From an uncultured Limimonas sp. (GTDB lineage: Bacteria > Pseudomonadota > Alphaproteobacteria > Kiloniellales > Rhodovibrionaceae), in contig CAJXKW010000008.1 in the NCBI GenBank assembly GCA_913055855.1, positions 1 to 44,440 of the forward strand: a stretch of 44,440 nucleotides of DNA. Direction: 5' to 3'. Below, in pieces: positions 26,887 through 34,141 of this stretch (its first letter is position 1; every line of letters begins with the position of its first letter). The notes under the pieces are model-generated. The model saw only the letters and a list, made by a program, of their open reading frames with translations. It searched no databases and had not been told where the DNA came from. The translations under genes were made by a program, and so were the position numbers.

Positions 26887-27708
26887 TCAACACCCCCGCC
26901 ACGTCGGATGGCGCTTCTCCAGGAACGCATCGATGCCTTCGGCGGCGTCGTGGGCAAGCATGTTCTCCGTCATGACCTGGGCCGTGTGCCGGTAGGCGGC
27001 CATGAGATCCATATCGATCTGCTCGTAGAACGCGCGCTTGCCGATCTGGACCACGTGCGGCGACTTGCTCGCCACCTGCTTGGCGAGGGTCTGCGTCGTC
27101 TCCGCCAGGCTTGCTGACGGCGCCGTGCGGTTGACCAAGCCCCAATCGGCGGCGGTTTCGGCGTCGATGGCCTCGCCCGTGAGCAGCATCTCCATGGCGC
27201 GCTTACGCGGAACGTTGCGCGACAGGGCGACCATGGGCGTGGAGCAGAACAGGCCGATGTTCACGCCGGGCGTGGCGAAACGCGTGTCGTCCGCCGCCAC
27301 GGCAAGGTCACAGGTGGCGACGAGCTGGCACCCGGCGGCCGTGGCCATGCCGTGCGCCTGCGCGATCACGGGTTGGGGCAGGGTGGTGATCCGCCCCATC
27401 AGGGCACAGCAGGTGTCGAAGACCAGCTCATAGAACTGGCGGCTGGAGTCCGAGCGCAGCTCCTTGAGGTCGTGGCCGGCGCAGAAGCCCTTGCCCGCGC
27501 CTTCGAGGACCACGGCGTGGACGCCTTCGTCCTCCGCGATTTGATCGAGCGTGCGCTGAAGCGCGCTCATCATCTCCAGCGACAGCGCGTTGTAGGCCTT
27601 GGGCCGGTTCATCACCACGCGGCTGACGCGGGTGGCGCTGTCGTCGATGCGCTGGACGATGTCGGCGTCTGGTTGCGGTGCGACGGGATCGGCGGCGTCC
27701 TGGATCAT
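26887..27708 (-). CDS. Enoyl-CoA hydratase/isomerase-family protein
   Basis: A 273-residue crotonase-fold protein. The oxyanion-hole loops are visible in GAGKGFCAGHDLKELR and in AQAHGMATAAGCQLVATCDLAVA. The active-site region has GLFCSTPMVALSRNVP, which differs from the Glu-containing motif of classic enoyl-CoA hydratase and matches the ECHDC3-like group. Hydratase activity is therefore uncertain. GGAGG inside the alternative start at 27720 sits 4-5 nt before ATG 27708, so the shorter start is chosen. It is divergent from the thioesterase gene. Confidence 0.9.
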   Translation of the reverse strand: MIQDAADPVAPQPDADIVQRIDDSATRVSRVVMNRPKAYNALSLEMMSALQRTLDQIAEDEGVHAVVLEGAGKGFCAGHDLKELRSDSSRQFYELVFDTCCALMGRITTLPQPVIAQAHGMATAAGCQLVATCDLAVAADDTRFATPGVNIGLFCSTPMVALSRNVPRKRAMEMLLTGEAIDAETAADWGLVNRTAPSASLAETTQTLAKQVASKSPHVVQIGKRAFYEQIDMDLMAAYRHTAQVMTENMLAHDAAEGIDAFLEKRHPTWRGC

Positions 27709-27823
27709 GAAACCTCCCATGCTGCGGACACCCGGGCATGCCGGATTTGCGCTCCGCGTGAAGCCGTAGCACGCTCCGCGCGCGCACACCAGCAACAGCA
27801 ACGGCGACAGGGGGACATGGATC

Positions 27824-28267
27824 GTGGCGACGACGGCGGAAAGCCGGATCAGCTTTGAGCAAGTCCGGGAACTCACGACCCGGGAGCTGCCGTGGGCGGA
27901 TGACGCGGGTTTGCGGGTGGAAGGCCTGGGGTACGGTACGGCACGCGTGCGCCTGCCTTTCACCGACCGCAATCTGCGTCCCGGCGGCACGATCAGCGGG
28001 CCGGCGATGATCACGCTGGCGGACTACGCCCTGTACATCGGTGCCCTGGCCGCCATCGGTCCGGAAGCCCTGGCGGTAACGAGCCAGCTTTCCATGAATT
28101 TCCTGCGCAAGCCCCGGCCCGAGGACCTTCTGGCGGACGCGCGCATGGTGCGCGTGGGCCGGCGCCTGGTCTACGGCGAGGTCTACGTCATTCCGGCGAC
28201 GGACACGGCGGGCGAGCCCGTCGCGCATCTGACCGGAAGCCTGATCCGGCCCGCCGAGGACAGCTAA
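27824..28267 (+). CDS. PaaI-family hotdog thioesterase
   Basis: A 147-residue single-hotdog protein. The core RPGGTISGPAMITLADYALYIGALAAIG is the PaaI/4-hydroxybenzoyl-CoA thioesterase active-site helix, followed by AVTSQLSMNFLRKPRP. It should hydrolyse an acyl-CoA of unknown identity. The start is GTG 27824, with AGGGGGA at 27809-27815 8 nt before it. It is divergent from the enoyl-CoA hydratase gene (115-nt gap), and both may serve acyl-CoA metabolism. Confidence 0.85.
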   Translation: MATTAESRISFEQVRELTTRELPWADDAGLRVEGLGYGTARVRLPFTDRNLRPGGTISGPAMITLADYALYIGALAAIGPEALAVTSQLSMNFLRKPRPEDLLADARMVRVGRRLVYGEVYVIPATDTAGEPVAHLTGSLIRPAEDS

Positions 28268-28328
28268 GGTACCCGGATACCGCGCACCTAAGCGTCTCGG
28301 ATTGCCGCGCTTTTCCGGCTTTGGCTGC

Positions 28329-28357
28329 TTGACAGGGCGCGTACGGCGGCGTAGAAA
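28329..28357 (+). promoter_or_regulatory. Sigma-70 promoter of rplM-rpsI
   Basis: A perfect TTGACA (28329-28334) and TAGAAA (28352-28357) are 17 nt apart, a strong consensus pair in an AT-poor background. It lies about 100 nt upstream of the rplM start, leaving a leader that contains a hairpin. Confidence 0.7.
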
Positions 28358-28370
28358 CGCGCCCAATCGA

Positions 28371-28391
28371 ACGGGGCCGTCGGTGCCCCGT
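28371..28391 (+). promoter_or_regulatory. Hairpin in the rplM leader
   Basis: ACGGGGC (28371-28377) pairs perfectly with GCCCCGT (28385-28391) around a 7-nt loop, followed by TTTCTCG. It lies within the predicted 5' leader, 68 nt before rplM. It could be an attenuator or the site of ribosomal-protein feedback, as known for the E. coli rplM-rpsI leader. Confidence 0.5.
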
Positions 28392-28459
28392 TTTCTCGTT
28401 GAGTGTCTCCGGTCAGCACGATTTCCGGGACGAGAGCGAACAAGGGGCAACGTGTCCAG

Positions 28460-28924
28460 ATGAAGACCTACAGCGCGAAGCCGAGCGAGGTCGAGAAATC
28501 CTGGGTCGTGGTCGACGCGGAGAACGTCGTCCTCGGCCGCCTCGCGGCGCAGGTCGCCAACATCCTGCGCGGCAAGAACAAGCCGATCTTCACGCCGCAC
28601 GTCGACTGCGGCGACAACGTCATCGTCGTCAACGCCGACAAGGTCCGGCTGACGGGAAAGAAGCGTCGGGACAAGGTGTACCACTGGCACACCAACCACC
28701 CGGGCGGCATCAAAAGCACCACGGCGAACGAGCTGCTTTCCGGGCGCTATCCCGAGCGCGTGGTGCGTAAGGCCGTCGAGCGCATGGTGCCCAAGGGGCC
28801 GCTGGGCCGGCAACAGATGGGCAACCTGCGCGTCTACGCCGGGCCCGAGCATCCGCACGAGGCGCAGCAGCCCACGCCGGTGGACATCGGCGCGATGAAC
28901 GAAAAGAACCGCAGGAGCGCGTAA
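28460..28924 (+). CDS. rplM: 50S ribosomal protein L13 (uL13)
   Basis: L13 (154 residues) is an early-assembling large-subunit protein. Family motifs are [42 protein letters not shown] and [25 protein letters not shown] 28460 begins the standard [16 protein letters not shown]-terminus; the frame is open further upstream but without homology. It lies downstream of a strong promoter and a hairpin leader, and rpsI starts 4 nt after its stop. Confidence 0.98.
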   Translation: MKTYSAKPSEVEKSWVVVDAENVVLGRLAAQVANILRGKNKPIFTPHVDCGDNVIVVNADKVRLTGKKRRDKVYHWHTNHPGGIKSTTANELLSGRYPERVVRKAVERMVPKGPLGRQQMGNLRVYAGPEHPHEAQQPTPVDIGAMNEKNRRSA

Positions 28925-28928
28925 GACG

Positions 28929-29423
28929 ATGGCGCAGGACGAGCAGACGCTGAGCGATCTCTCGCAGTTGGGTGACGCTGCGGCCACCCCCGGCCCGGAG
29001 ACCGAAGCGCCGCAGTACGAGCCGGAGATCGATTCCTTCGGCCGGTCCTACGGCACCGGTCGGCGCAAGGACGCCGTGGCGCGCGTCTGGATCAAGCCGG
29101 GCACGGGCAAGATGCAGGTCAACGGCAAGCACCTGAACGACTACTTCGTGCGCCCGGTGCTCCAGATGATGGTGCAGCAGCCCTTTGGTGTCGCCGACCG
29201 TGAGGGTCAGTTCGACGCCTATATCACCGTCAAGGGCGGCGGCCTGTCGGGTCAGGCCGGTGCCATTCGGCACGGCGTGTCCAAGGCACTGAGCCGCTAC
29301 GAGCCGGGGCTGCGCGCGGTGCTCAAGCAGCAGGGCATGCTTACGCGCGACTCGCGTACGGTGGAGCGCAAGAAGTACGGCCGTCCCAAGGCGCGCCGCA
29401 GCTTCCAGTTCTCCAAGCGCTGA
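28929..29423 (+). CDS. rpsI: 30S ribosomal protein S9 (uS9)
   Basis: S9 (164 residues) binds the 3' major domain of 16S rRNA. Its C-terminal tail, [17 protein letters not shown], ends in the conserved SKR that contacts P-site t[16 protein letters not shown] and the [14 protein letters not shown] turn are intact. About 36 acidic N-terminal residues precede the core, an extension seen in alphaproteobacteria. It is translationally close to rplM (4-nt gap) and is followed by a strong hairpin. Confidence 0.98.
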   Translation: MAQDEQTLSDLSQLGDAAATPGPETEAPQYEPEIDSFGRSYGTGRRKDAVARVWIKPGTGKMQVNGKHLNDYFVRPVLQMMVQQPFGVADREGQFDAYITVKGGGLSGQAGAIRHGVSKALSRYEPGLRAVLKQQGMLTRDSRTVERKKYGRPKARRSFQFSKR

Positions 29424-29461
29424 CGGCCGGTGGCGGCGGCCGCCGGATCGCCATGGCGCAC

Positions 29462-29493
29462 ACGGCGCCGCGTCCAGCCGGGCGCGGCGCCGT
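29462..29493 (+). terminator. Hairpin after rpsI
   Basis: Eleven-base arms (ACGGCGCCGCG and CGCGGCGCCGT) pair perfectly around a 10-nt loop, 38 nt after the rpsI stop. There is no clear T-run, so it may act as a terminator or protect the 3' end. Confidence 0.55.
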
Positions 29494-29591
29494 TCGTGTG
29501 GTCGTCACGAACCTTGCCGCCCCCGTGCGTTGTGCGCTAGAGGCATCCATATCGGGGCAAACTGGCGGCAGACTTTCACAGGGGCGGCGCC

Positions 29592-30641
29592 ATGACCACG
29601 ACGCAAACGCTGAATATCGGCATCCTCGGCGCGAGCGGGTACACGGGTGCCGATCTGGTACGTCTGCTGGCCACGCACCCAAATGCCGCGATCCGGGTGC
29701 TCACCGCGAACCAGCATGCGGGCAAGCCAATGCGGGCGGTCTATCCGCATCTGGCGACCCTGGACCTGCCCGAACTGGTGACCTGGGAAGAGGCCGAGTG
29801 GTCGGCGCTCGACGTGGTATTCTGCGCGCTGCCGCACGGAACGACCCAGGCCATCGTGGCGCAGATGCCGCGGCATCTGACGGTGATCGACCTTTCCGCG
29901 GATTTCCGCTTGCGCGATCCCGAGACTTACGCGCTGTGGTACGGCCAGCCGCACCAGGCGATGGATCTTCAGGAACGCGCCGTTTACGGGCTGACCGAAC
30001 TCAACCGGCCCGCGCTGCAGGGCGCACAGCTCGTCGCGTGTCCCGGCTGCTACCCCACGGCCGTGCTGCTCGCGTTGCAGCCGCTCCTCGCGGCGGGTTC
30101 GGTCGATCCGGGTGAGCTGATCGTCGACGCCAAGTCGGGCGCGACCGGCGCCGGGCGCAAGACCACCCAGGGCCTGCTCTTTGCCGAGGTGGGCGAGGGC
30201 GCGCATCCCTATGGCGTGGGGCGCCACCGCCACGCGCCGGAAATGGAGCAGGAACTGGCGGCGGCCGCCGGGACAGAGGTGCGTCTGAGCTTCACGCCGC
30301 ACCTGCTGCCCATGAACCGCGGCGAACTCGTGTCCTGCTATGTCCGCCTCTCCGACGGCACCACGGCCGAGGACCTGCGCACCATCCTGGCCAAGGAATA
30401 CGACGGCGAACCCTTCGTCCATGTCCTGCCCGAAGGCGAGAGCCCGGCGACGCGCAATGTGCGCGGCTCGAACATGGCGGTGATCGGGGTTTTTGCCGAC
30501 CGCGTGCCCGGCCGGGCCATCGTGATCGCCGCGATCGACAATCTGGTGAAGGGATCGAGCGGGCAGGCGATCCAGAACATGAATCTGGTAACGGGGCTCG
30601 AGGAAGCGACGGGGCTGATGCAGCAGCCCCTGTTTCCCTAA
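29592..30641 (+). CDS. argC: N-acetyl-gamma-glutamyl-phosphate reductase
   Basis: A 349-residue enzyme of arginine biosynthesis reducing N-acetylglutamyl phosphate with NADPH. The N-terminal GILGASGYTGADLVRLLATHP is the cofactor-binding loop, and catalytic C153 lies in ACPGCYPTAVLL. The dehydrogenase/dimerisation part carries GRKTTQGLLFAEVGEGAHPYGVGRHRH. ATG 29592 follows AGGGGCGGCGCC at a usable distance. It converges on the unknown gene at 30663 across a short gap with no clear hairpin. Confidence 0.97.
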   Translation: MTTTQTLNIGILGASGYTGADLVRLLATHPNAAIRVLTANQHAGKPMRAVYPHLATLDLPELVTWEEAEWSALDVVFCALPHGTTQAIVAQMPRHLTVIDLSADFRLRDPETYALWYGQPHQAMDLQERAVYGLTELNRPALQGAQLVACPGCYPTAVLLALQPLLAAGSVDPGELIVDAKSGATGAGRKTTQGLLFAEVGEGAHPYGVGRHRHAPEMEQELAAAAGTEVRLSFTPHLLPMNRGELVSCYVRLSDGTTAEDLRTILAKEYDGEPFVHVLPEGESPATRNVRGSNMAVIGVFADRVPGRAIVIAAIDNLVKGSSGQAIQNMNLVTGLEEATGLMQQPLFP

Positions 30642-30662
30642 AACGCCGGACGTAAATCCCGT

Positions 30663-31421
30663 TCAGGCGACGAGACTGAGCGTGGAGCCGCGGGGCAGGG
30701 TGGGGCCGGCCGCATCGCCCGCGGTGCCGCCCATGCTGATATCCGTCTCTTCGGCGCGCTCGGCGGCCCGATCGTTGGTGCTGGGTCCGGCGTTGCGGGT
30801 CTCGGCGCCAGCATCCGGCCGCTCGGCCGCGTTGTCGTTGGCCTGCTCGTTCCCGGATGCCGCGGCGTTTTGCAGGAACTGCGCCTGTTCGCTCAACTCC
30901 CGGAACTGTGCCGCGCGCTCGGGATCCGCCGCGTTGCCCCCGGATTCAGCGCCATAGGCCCGGGCCGTGTTGTCCGGCTCGGCAATGTCGCCCTGATTCA
31001 GGCCGTCGTCCTGCGTAAGCCCGTCCTGCGCCACGAGCGGGTCGGGATCGCGTTGAAGCGCTTGCGTATCGAACGCGGCCGCAAGGTCGTCACCCGGCGG
31101 CTCGGGACCGATGCGCGTCTGAATTTCCGGCTGCTGGAAGCCCGCCGAGGCATCGTCCGCATTCTGGCGCGCCGCTTCCGCCGTGGTCAGCGCGAACTGC
31201 GCCCGCTGCGTCAGGTCGGACGCGCGCACGGCGGGCACCTCGGCGCTGTCCGTGCGCACGGCCCGCGCGGCTTCCGGGCGCGCGGTGTCGTTCCGGGTCG
31301 GCTGAACATCCGCGGGACGCTGGGCCTGCCGCGCGCCGTCGCGTTGACGTGCCTGCTGTGCCAGCTCCGCCGGCGTCAGGTTGGCGAGCGCGTTGCTTCC
31401 GTTCGCCGCTGCGGGTTCCAT
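30663..31421 (-). CDS. Low-complexity hypothetical protein, probably disordered
   Basis: A 252-residue protein rich in Ala, Asp, Glu, Gln and Asn, with no hydrophobic core, signal peptide or membrane segment. It has no recognisable domain. The middle and C-terminal parts are strongly acidic (for example EETDISMGG), and the last residues are TLSLVA. A GGAGGG precedes ATG 31421, which supports coding. It would be largely intrinsically disordered. It lies between argC and the gamma-carbonic anhydrase gene, transcribed away from the latter. Function unknown. Confidence 0.7.
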   Translation of the reverse strand: MEPAAANGSNALANLTPAELAQQARQRDGARQAQRPADVQPTRNDTARPEAARAVRTDSAEVPAVRASDLTQRAQFALTTAEAARQNADDASAGFQQPEIQTRIGPEPPGDDLAAAFDTQALQRDPDPLVAQDGLTQDDGLNQGDIAEPDNTARAYGAESGGNAADPERAAQFRELSEQAQFLQNAAASGNEQANDNAAERPDAGAETRNAGPSTNDRAAERAEETDISMGGTAGDAAGPTLPRGSTLSLVA

Positions 31422-31497
31422 GGCCGGCCCTCCAGTTTTCTCACATGGTCAAACCTAAGCCTTTCGATCCGCGACGTAAAGCCGTTTTGTCGCGGCT

Positions 31498-31527
31498 TTG
31501 ACAGGGCTGTCCGCGCGGGCGTATCGC
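31498..31527 (+). promoter_or_regulatory. Candidate promoter for the gamma-carbonic anhydrase gene
   Basis: TTGACA at 31498-31503 is followed after 18 nt by TATCGC (31522-31527), 40 nt upstream of the start. The -35 box is perfect but the -10 is poor. The same TTGACAGGGC string occurs in the rplM promoter. A hairpin AAAGCCG/CGGCTTT (31478-31499) abuts it. Confidence 0.4.
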
Positions 31528-31566
31528 AACGGCGGAGGCATTCCACGACATCAGGAGAGACCCAAC

Positions 31567-32139
31567 ATGGCCGGCACCATCCTGCCTTATCGCGGCATCT
31601 GGCCCAGCATCGCGGATACCGCCTTTATCGCCGAGAATGCGGTGATCATCGGGGACGTCGAGATCGGTCCGCACAGTTCGGTCTGGTACGGCTGCATCCT
31701 GCGCGGCGATGTCAACAAGATCCGCGTGGGCGCGCGCACGAACATCCAGGACGCCAGCATGGTCCACGTGAACCGCGACCCGGCGGGGGATTACCGCGAA
31801 ACCGGCGGGGGCATGCCCACGCACATCGGCGACGACGTCACCATCGGGCACATGGTGCTGGTCCACGCGTGCACCCTGGAGAACGGTGCGTTCGTCGGCA
31901 TGCGCGCGACCGTAATGGACGATTCGGTGGTGGAGGGCGGCGGCATGGTCGCCGCGGGTGCCCTGGTCACGCCGGGCAAGCGCGTCCCGGCGGGCGAACT
32001 CTGGGGCGGGAGCCCTGCCAAGCGCATGCGCGAACTCACCGAAGCGGAACGCGCCAACCTGCCGTTGACGGCCGAGCACTACGCGAACATGGCGCAGACC
32101 TACCGCAACGAGGGCAAGGGGCAATCCCCCGCCGGCTGA
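31567..32139 (+). CDS. Gamma-class carbonic anhydrase-family protein
   Basis: A 190-residue left-handed beta-helix protein with hexapeptide repeats (for example AVIIGDVEIGPHSSVWYGCIL and GVTIGHMVLVH-type turns). The three metal-binding histidines of the family are present as H67 (MVHVN), H95 and H100 (IGHMVLVH). The Arg/Asp of ILRGDVNKIRVG and the Gln/Asn of NIQDASMVHVN are also there. It belongs to the YrdA/PaaY-type, not the archaeal Cam type; many of these are weakly active or inactive as carbonic anhydrases, so activity is uncertain. AGGAGAG at 31553-31559 serves ATG 31567. Confidence 0.92.
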   Translation: MAGTILPYRGIWPSIADTAFIAENAVIIGDVEIGPHSSVWYGCILRGDVNKIRVGARTNIQDASMVHVNRDPAGDYRETGGGMPTHIGDDVTIGHMVLVHACTLENGAFVGMRATVMDDSVVEGGGMVAAGALVTPGKRVPAGELWGGSPAKRMRELTEAERANLPLTAEHYANMAQTYRNEGKGQSPAG

Positions 32140-32145
32140 GGCGCC

Positions 32146-32685
32146 TCAGGGTTGGCCGGGTCCCTCGGCGGACCCGCGCCCGCCGCCCGTGCGGCGGCCC
32201 TGGCCCATGCCCCGGCGGTGGCCGTGCTCCCCGTGCAGATGGCGCTGAAGCTCCTTCTTCATCTGCGCATAATCGTAGTGGTGCCACGCCCATTCGCCCA
32301 CGGCGCGGATATCGGCTTTGGTGATGTCGGGGGCGATGGTCCGGATGGACGGCATCAGCCCGAACCGGTTAATGGCCCGCGGCATCGCCTTCGCCTTGGC
32401 GCGCGTCGGGTTCAGGGTGAAGTCCACCATGTGATCGATGAACGCCTCTTTCGAGTTGTTCATCTTCATCCGCATATGGGTGGTCATGAGGTTCATGGGC
32501 GGAGCCGCCAGGTCGCGCTGGGTGCGAACCTTTTCGGGATTCATGCGCTTGACGTGACAGACGGCACAGGTGCGCTCGAAGACCTTCTCGCCGTGGGCGA
32601 GCGTTTCGGCGTCTTGCGCCGGTGCCGGGGCCGACGACAACGAAACGGCAAGCGCCGCCACGGCGGCGCGGTCGAGCCTGGGCAT
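32146..32685 (-). CDS. Monohaem c-type cytochrome, His-rich tail
   Basis: A 179-residue exported protein. A signal peptide (hydrophobic AAVAALAVSLSSAPAPAQ) ends near residue 25, and the haem site CAVCH is in VFERTCAVCHVKRMNPE. Met and His residues that could be axial ligands are abundant (HMRMKMNNSKEAFIDHM). The C-terminal 35 residues are rich in His, Arg and Gly. GGAGG 5 nt upstream of ATG 32685 decides the start; the TTG one codon earlier is not needed. It lies 139 nt downstream of the suf cluster on the same strand. Redox partner unknown. Confidence 0.85.
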   Translation of the reverse strand: MPRLDRAAVAALAVSLSSAPAPAQDAETLAHGEKVFERTCAVCHVKRMNPEKVRTQRDLAAPPMNLMTTHMRMKMNNSKEAFIDHMVDFTLNPTRAKAKAMPRAINRFGLMPSIRTIAPDITKADIRAVGEWAWHHYDYAQMKKELQRHLHGEHGHRRGMGQGRRTGGGRGSAEGPGQP

Positions 32686-32802
32686 CAAAACCTCCGGAGG
32701 AAGGCGCGATCAACGGCGCGTCCCGCCCGAGATATAAACACGTCCCCTGGCCGCCGCGAGGACACAGGTGCCCCCTGCGACATCGCGCGCATCGCACCGT
32801 GT

Positions 32803-32823
32803 CCCGACGGGATCCCCGACGGG
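32803..32823. repeat. Tandem 9-bp repeat after sufA
   Basis: CCCGACGGG occurs twice (32803-32811 and 32815-32823), three bases apart, directly after the sufA stop. Each copy is nearly self-complementary, so a small hairpin pair is possible. It might end the suf transcript, but the evidence is thin. Confidence 0.35.
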
Positions 32824-32824
32824 C

Positions 32825-33163
32825 CTAGACGGTGAAGCTCTCGCCGCAGCCGCAACGGCCCTTTTCGTTCGGGTTGTTGAAGACGAAGCCGCTTTCCAGC
32901 TTGCCCTCGGCGTAGTCGATCTCTGTGCCGAAAAGAAACAGCACGGCCGTGGGATCAATGAAGATCTTGACGCCCTTGTCCTCGAAGACGTCCTCCATGG
33001 GCTGCGGTTCCTTGGCGTACTCGAGCTTATAGCTCAGGCCGGAGCAGCCCTTCTGGGTGACGCCGATCCGCATGCCCTCGATTTCGCCGTCCCCGCCGGC
33101 AACGAGTTCGCGCACGCGGGCGGCCGCGGCATCGGTGATGCTAATCATGGCCATGTTCGCCAT
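32825..33163 (-). CDS. sufA: A-type iron-sulfur carrier protein SufA/ErpA-like
   Basis: A 112-residue Fe-S carrier that transfers clusters from the SufBCD scaffold to target proteins. The three conserved cysteines are in TQKGCSGLSYKLEY and in the C-terminal GRCGCGESF. FVFNNPNEKGRCGCG is the family's closing block. GGGGAG 9 nt upstream of ATG 33163 supports that start; internal Met codons follow. It is the last gene of the suf cluster, about 70 nt after sufT. Confidence 0.93.
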   Translation of the reverse strand: MANMAMISITDAAAARVRELVAGGDGEIEGMRIGVTQKGCSGLSYKLEYAKEPQPMEDVFEDKGVKIFIDPTAVLFLFGTEIDYAEGKLESGFVFNNPNEKGRCGCGESFTV

Positions 33164-33233
33164 CTTTCGTCACTCCCCGGCATCGCTCGCCTTGTCAGCC
33201 ACTGACACGGATGATCTTACGCGCCTCGGCGAA

Positions 33234-33638
33234 TCAGATCAAACCCAGGGCGAGCTTGGCGTCGTCGGTCATCTGATCGAGCGTCCAGGGCGGGTCCCAG
33301 GTGAGGGTAACCGTCACCTTGCCCGTTCCCGGCACCATGGCGACGCTGTCGGCGACCCACTGTGGCATTTCCCCCGCCACCGGGCAGCCCGGCGTGGTCA
33401 GGGTCATTTGAATGTTGACGTTGCCGTTATCCCGGATTTCGCGGTCGTAGATCAGACCCAGGTCAAAGATGTTCACCGGGATTTCGGGATCGTAGACCTC
33501 ACGCAGCGCCGCCACGATGGCCTCATCGCTCGGCAACTCGCCCGCTTCGCTGCGCGCCTCGCCCGAGACCGCGCTCAGGCCCTCGGTCTCCGTGGGATCG
33601 GTGCTGACCTCAGCACCGCCGAAGACGGGATTTTCCAT
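33234..33638 (-). CDS. sufT: SufT, DUF59-domain Fe-S assembly protein
   Basis: A 134-residue protein with an acidic, variable N-terminus (about residues 1-40) and the DUF59/MIP18 domain. Key segments are VYDPEIPVNIFDLGLIYD and TTPGCPVAGEMPQWVADSV, with the single conserved cysteine. The last part is the WDPPWTLDQMTDDAKLALGL block of SufT. It helps mature [4Fe-4S] proteins. AGGAGG 7 nt upstream fixes ATG 33638. It stands between sufU and sufA, as in many alphaproteobacterial suf clusters. Confidence 0.92.
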   Translation of the reverse strand: MENPVFGGAEVSTDPTETEGLSAVSGEARSEAGELPSDEAIVAALREVYDPEIPVNIFDLGLIYDREIRDNGNVNIQMTLTTPGCPVAGEMPQWVADSVAMVPGTGKVTVTLTWDPPWTLDQMTDDAKLALGLI

Positions 33639-33676
33639 GGCGTCGCCTCCTGTCTCGCTCGCTCGCCGCCGTGTGC

Positions 33677-34141
33677 TTATTCCGTGGAGATCTCGCCCTT
33701 GTCGTGCACGGCGGCATCCATGGTGTGCCAGGCGAGGGTGGCGCATTTCACGCGCACGGGAAACTCGCGTACCCCGGAAAGGACCTCCAGGCGCTCCAGC
33801 GCCTCCTCGTCCACATCGGACGGCCGCTCGGCATCGTCGCGCGTGCACATGTCGTGGAAGGCGGCGAAAAGCCTTTCCGCCTCGGTGACCGTCTTGCCCT
33901 TGAGGATTTCCGTCATCAGCGACGCGGACGCGACCGAAATGGCGCAGCCCTGGCCCTTGAAGCTCACGTCGCGGACGACGTCGTCCGCATCCGTCTTGAG
34001 GTAGAGGACCAGGGTATCCCCGCACATCGGATTGTGGCCGTGCGCGGTGTGGTTATAGTCCTCGATCGTCCCGTAGTTCCGCGGGTGCTTGCCGTGATCG
34101 AGAATGACCTCCTGATACAGCTCCCGCAGATCGTCCATCAT
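33677..34141 (-). CDS. sufU: SufU, zinc-dependent sulfurtransferase of the SUF system
   Basis: A 154-residue IscU-fold protein. Zinc ligands C40 and D42 (NPMCGD), C66 (GQGCAIS) and C133 (RVKCATLAW) are present. The insert before the last cysteine, with CTRDDAERPSDVD, is the SufU feature missing in IscU scaffolds, so it more likely accepts sulfur from SufS than builds clusters. Its ATG shares one base with the sufS stop (TGATG), so the pair is coupled. A second ATG follows directly. Its zinc-binding set looks intact. Confidence 0.94.
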   Translation of the reverse strand: MMDDLRELYQEVILDHGKHPRNYGTIEDYNHTAHGHNPMCGDTLVLYLKTDADDVVRDVSFKGQGCAISVASASLMTEILKGKTVTEAERLFAAFHDMCTRDDAERPSDVDEEALERLEVLSGVREFPVRVKCATLAWHTMDAAVHDKGEISTE

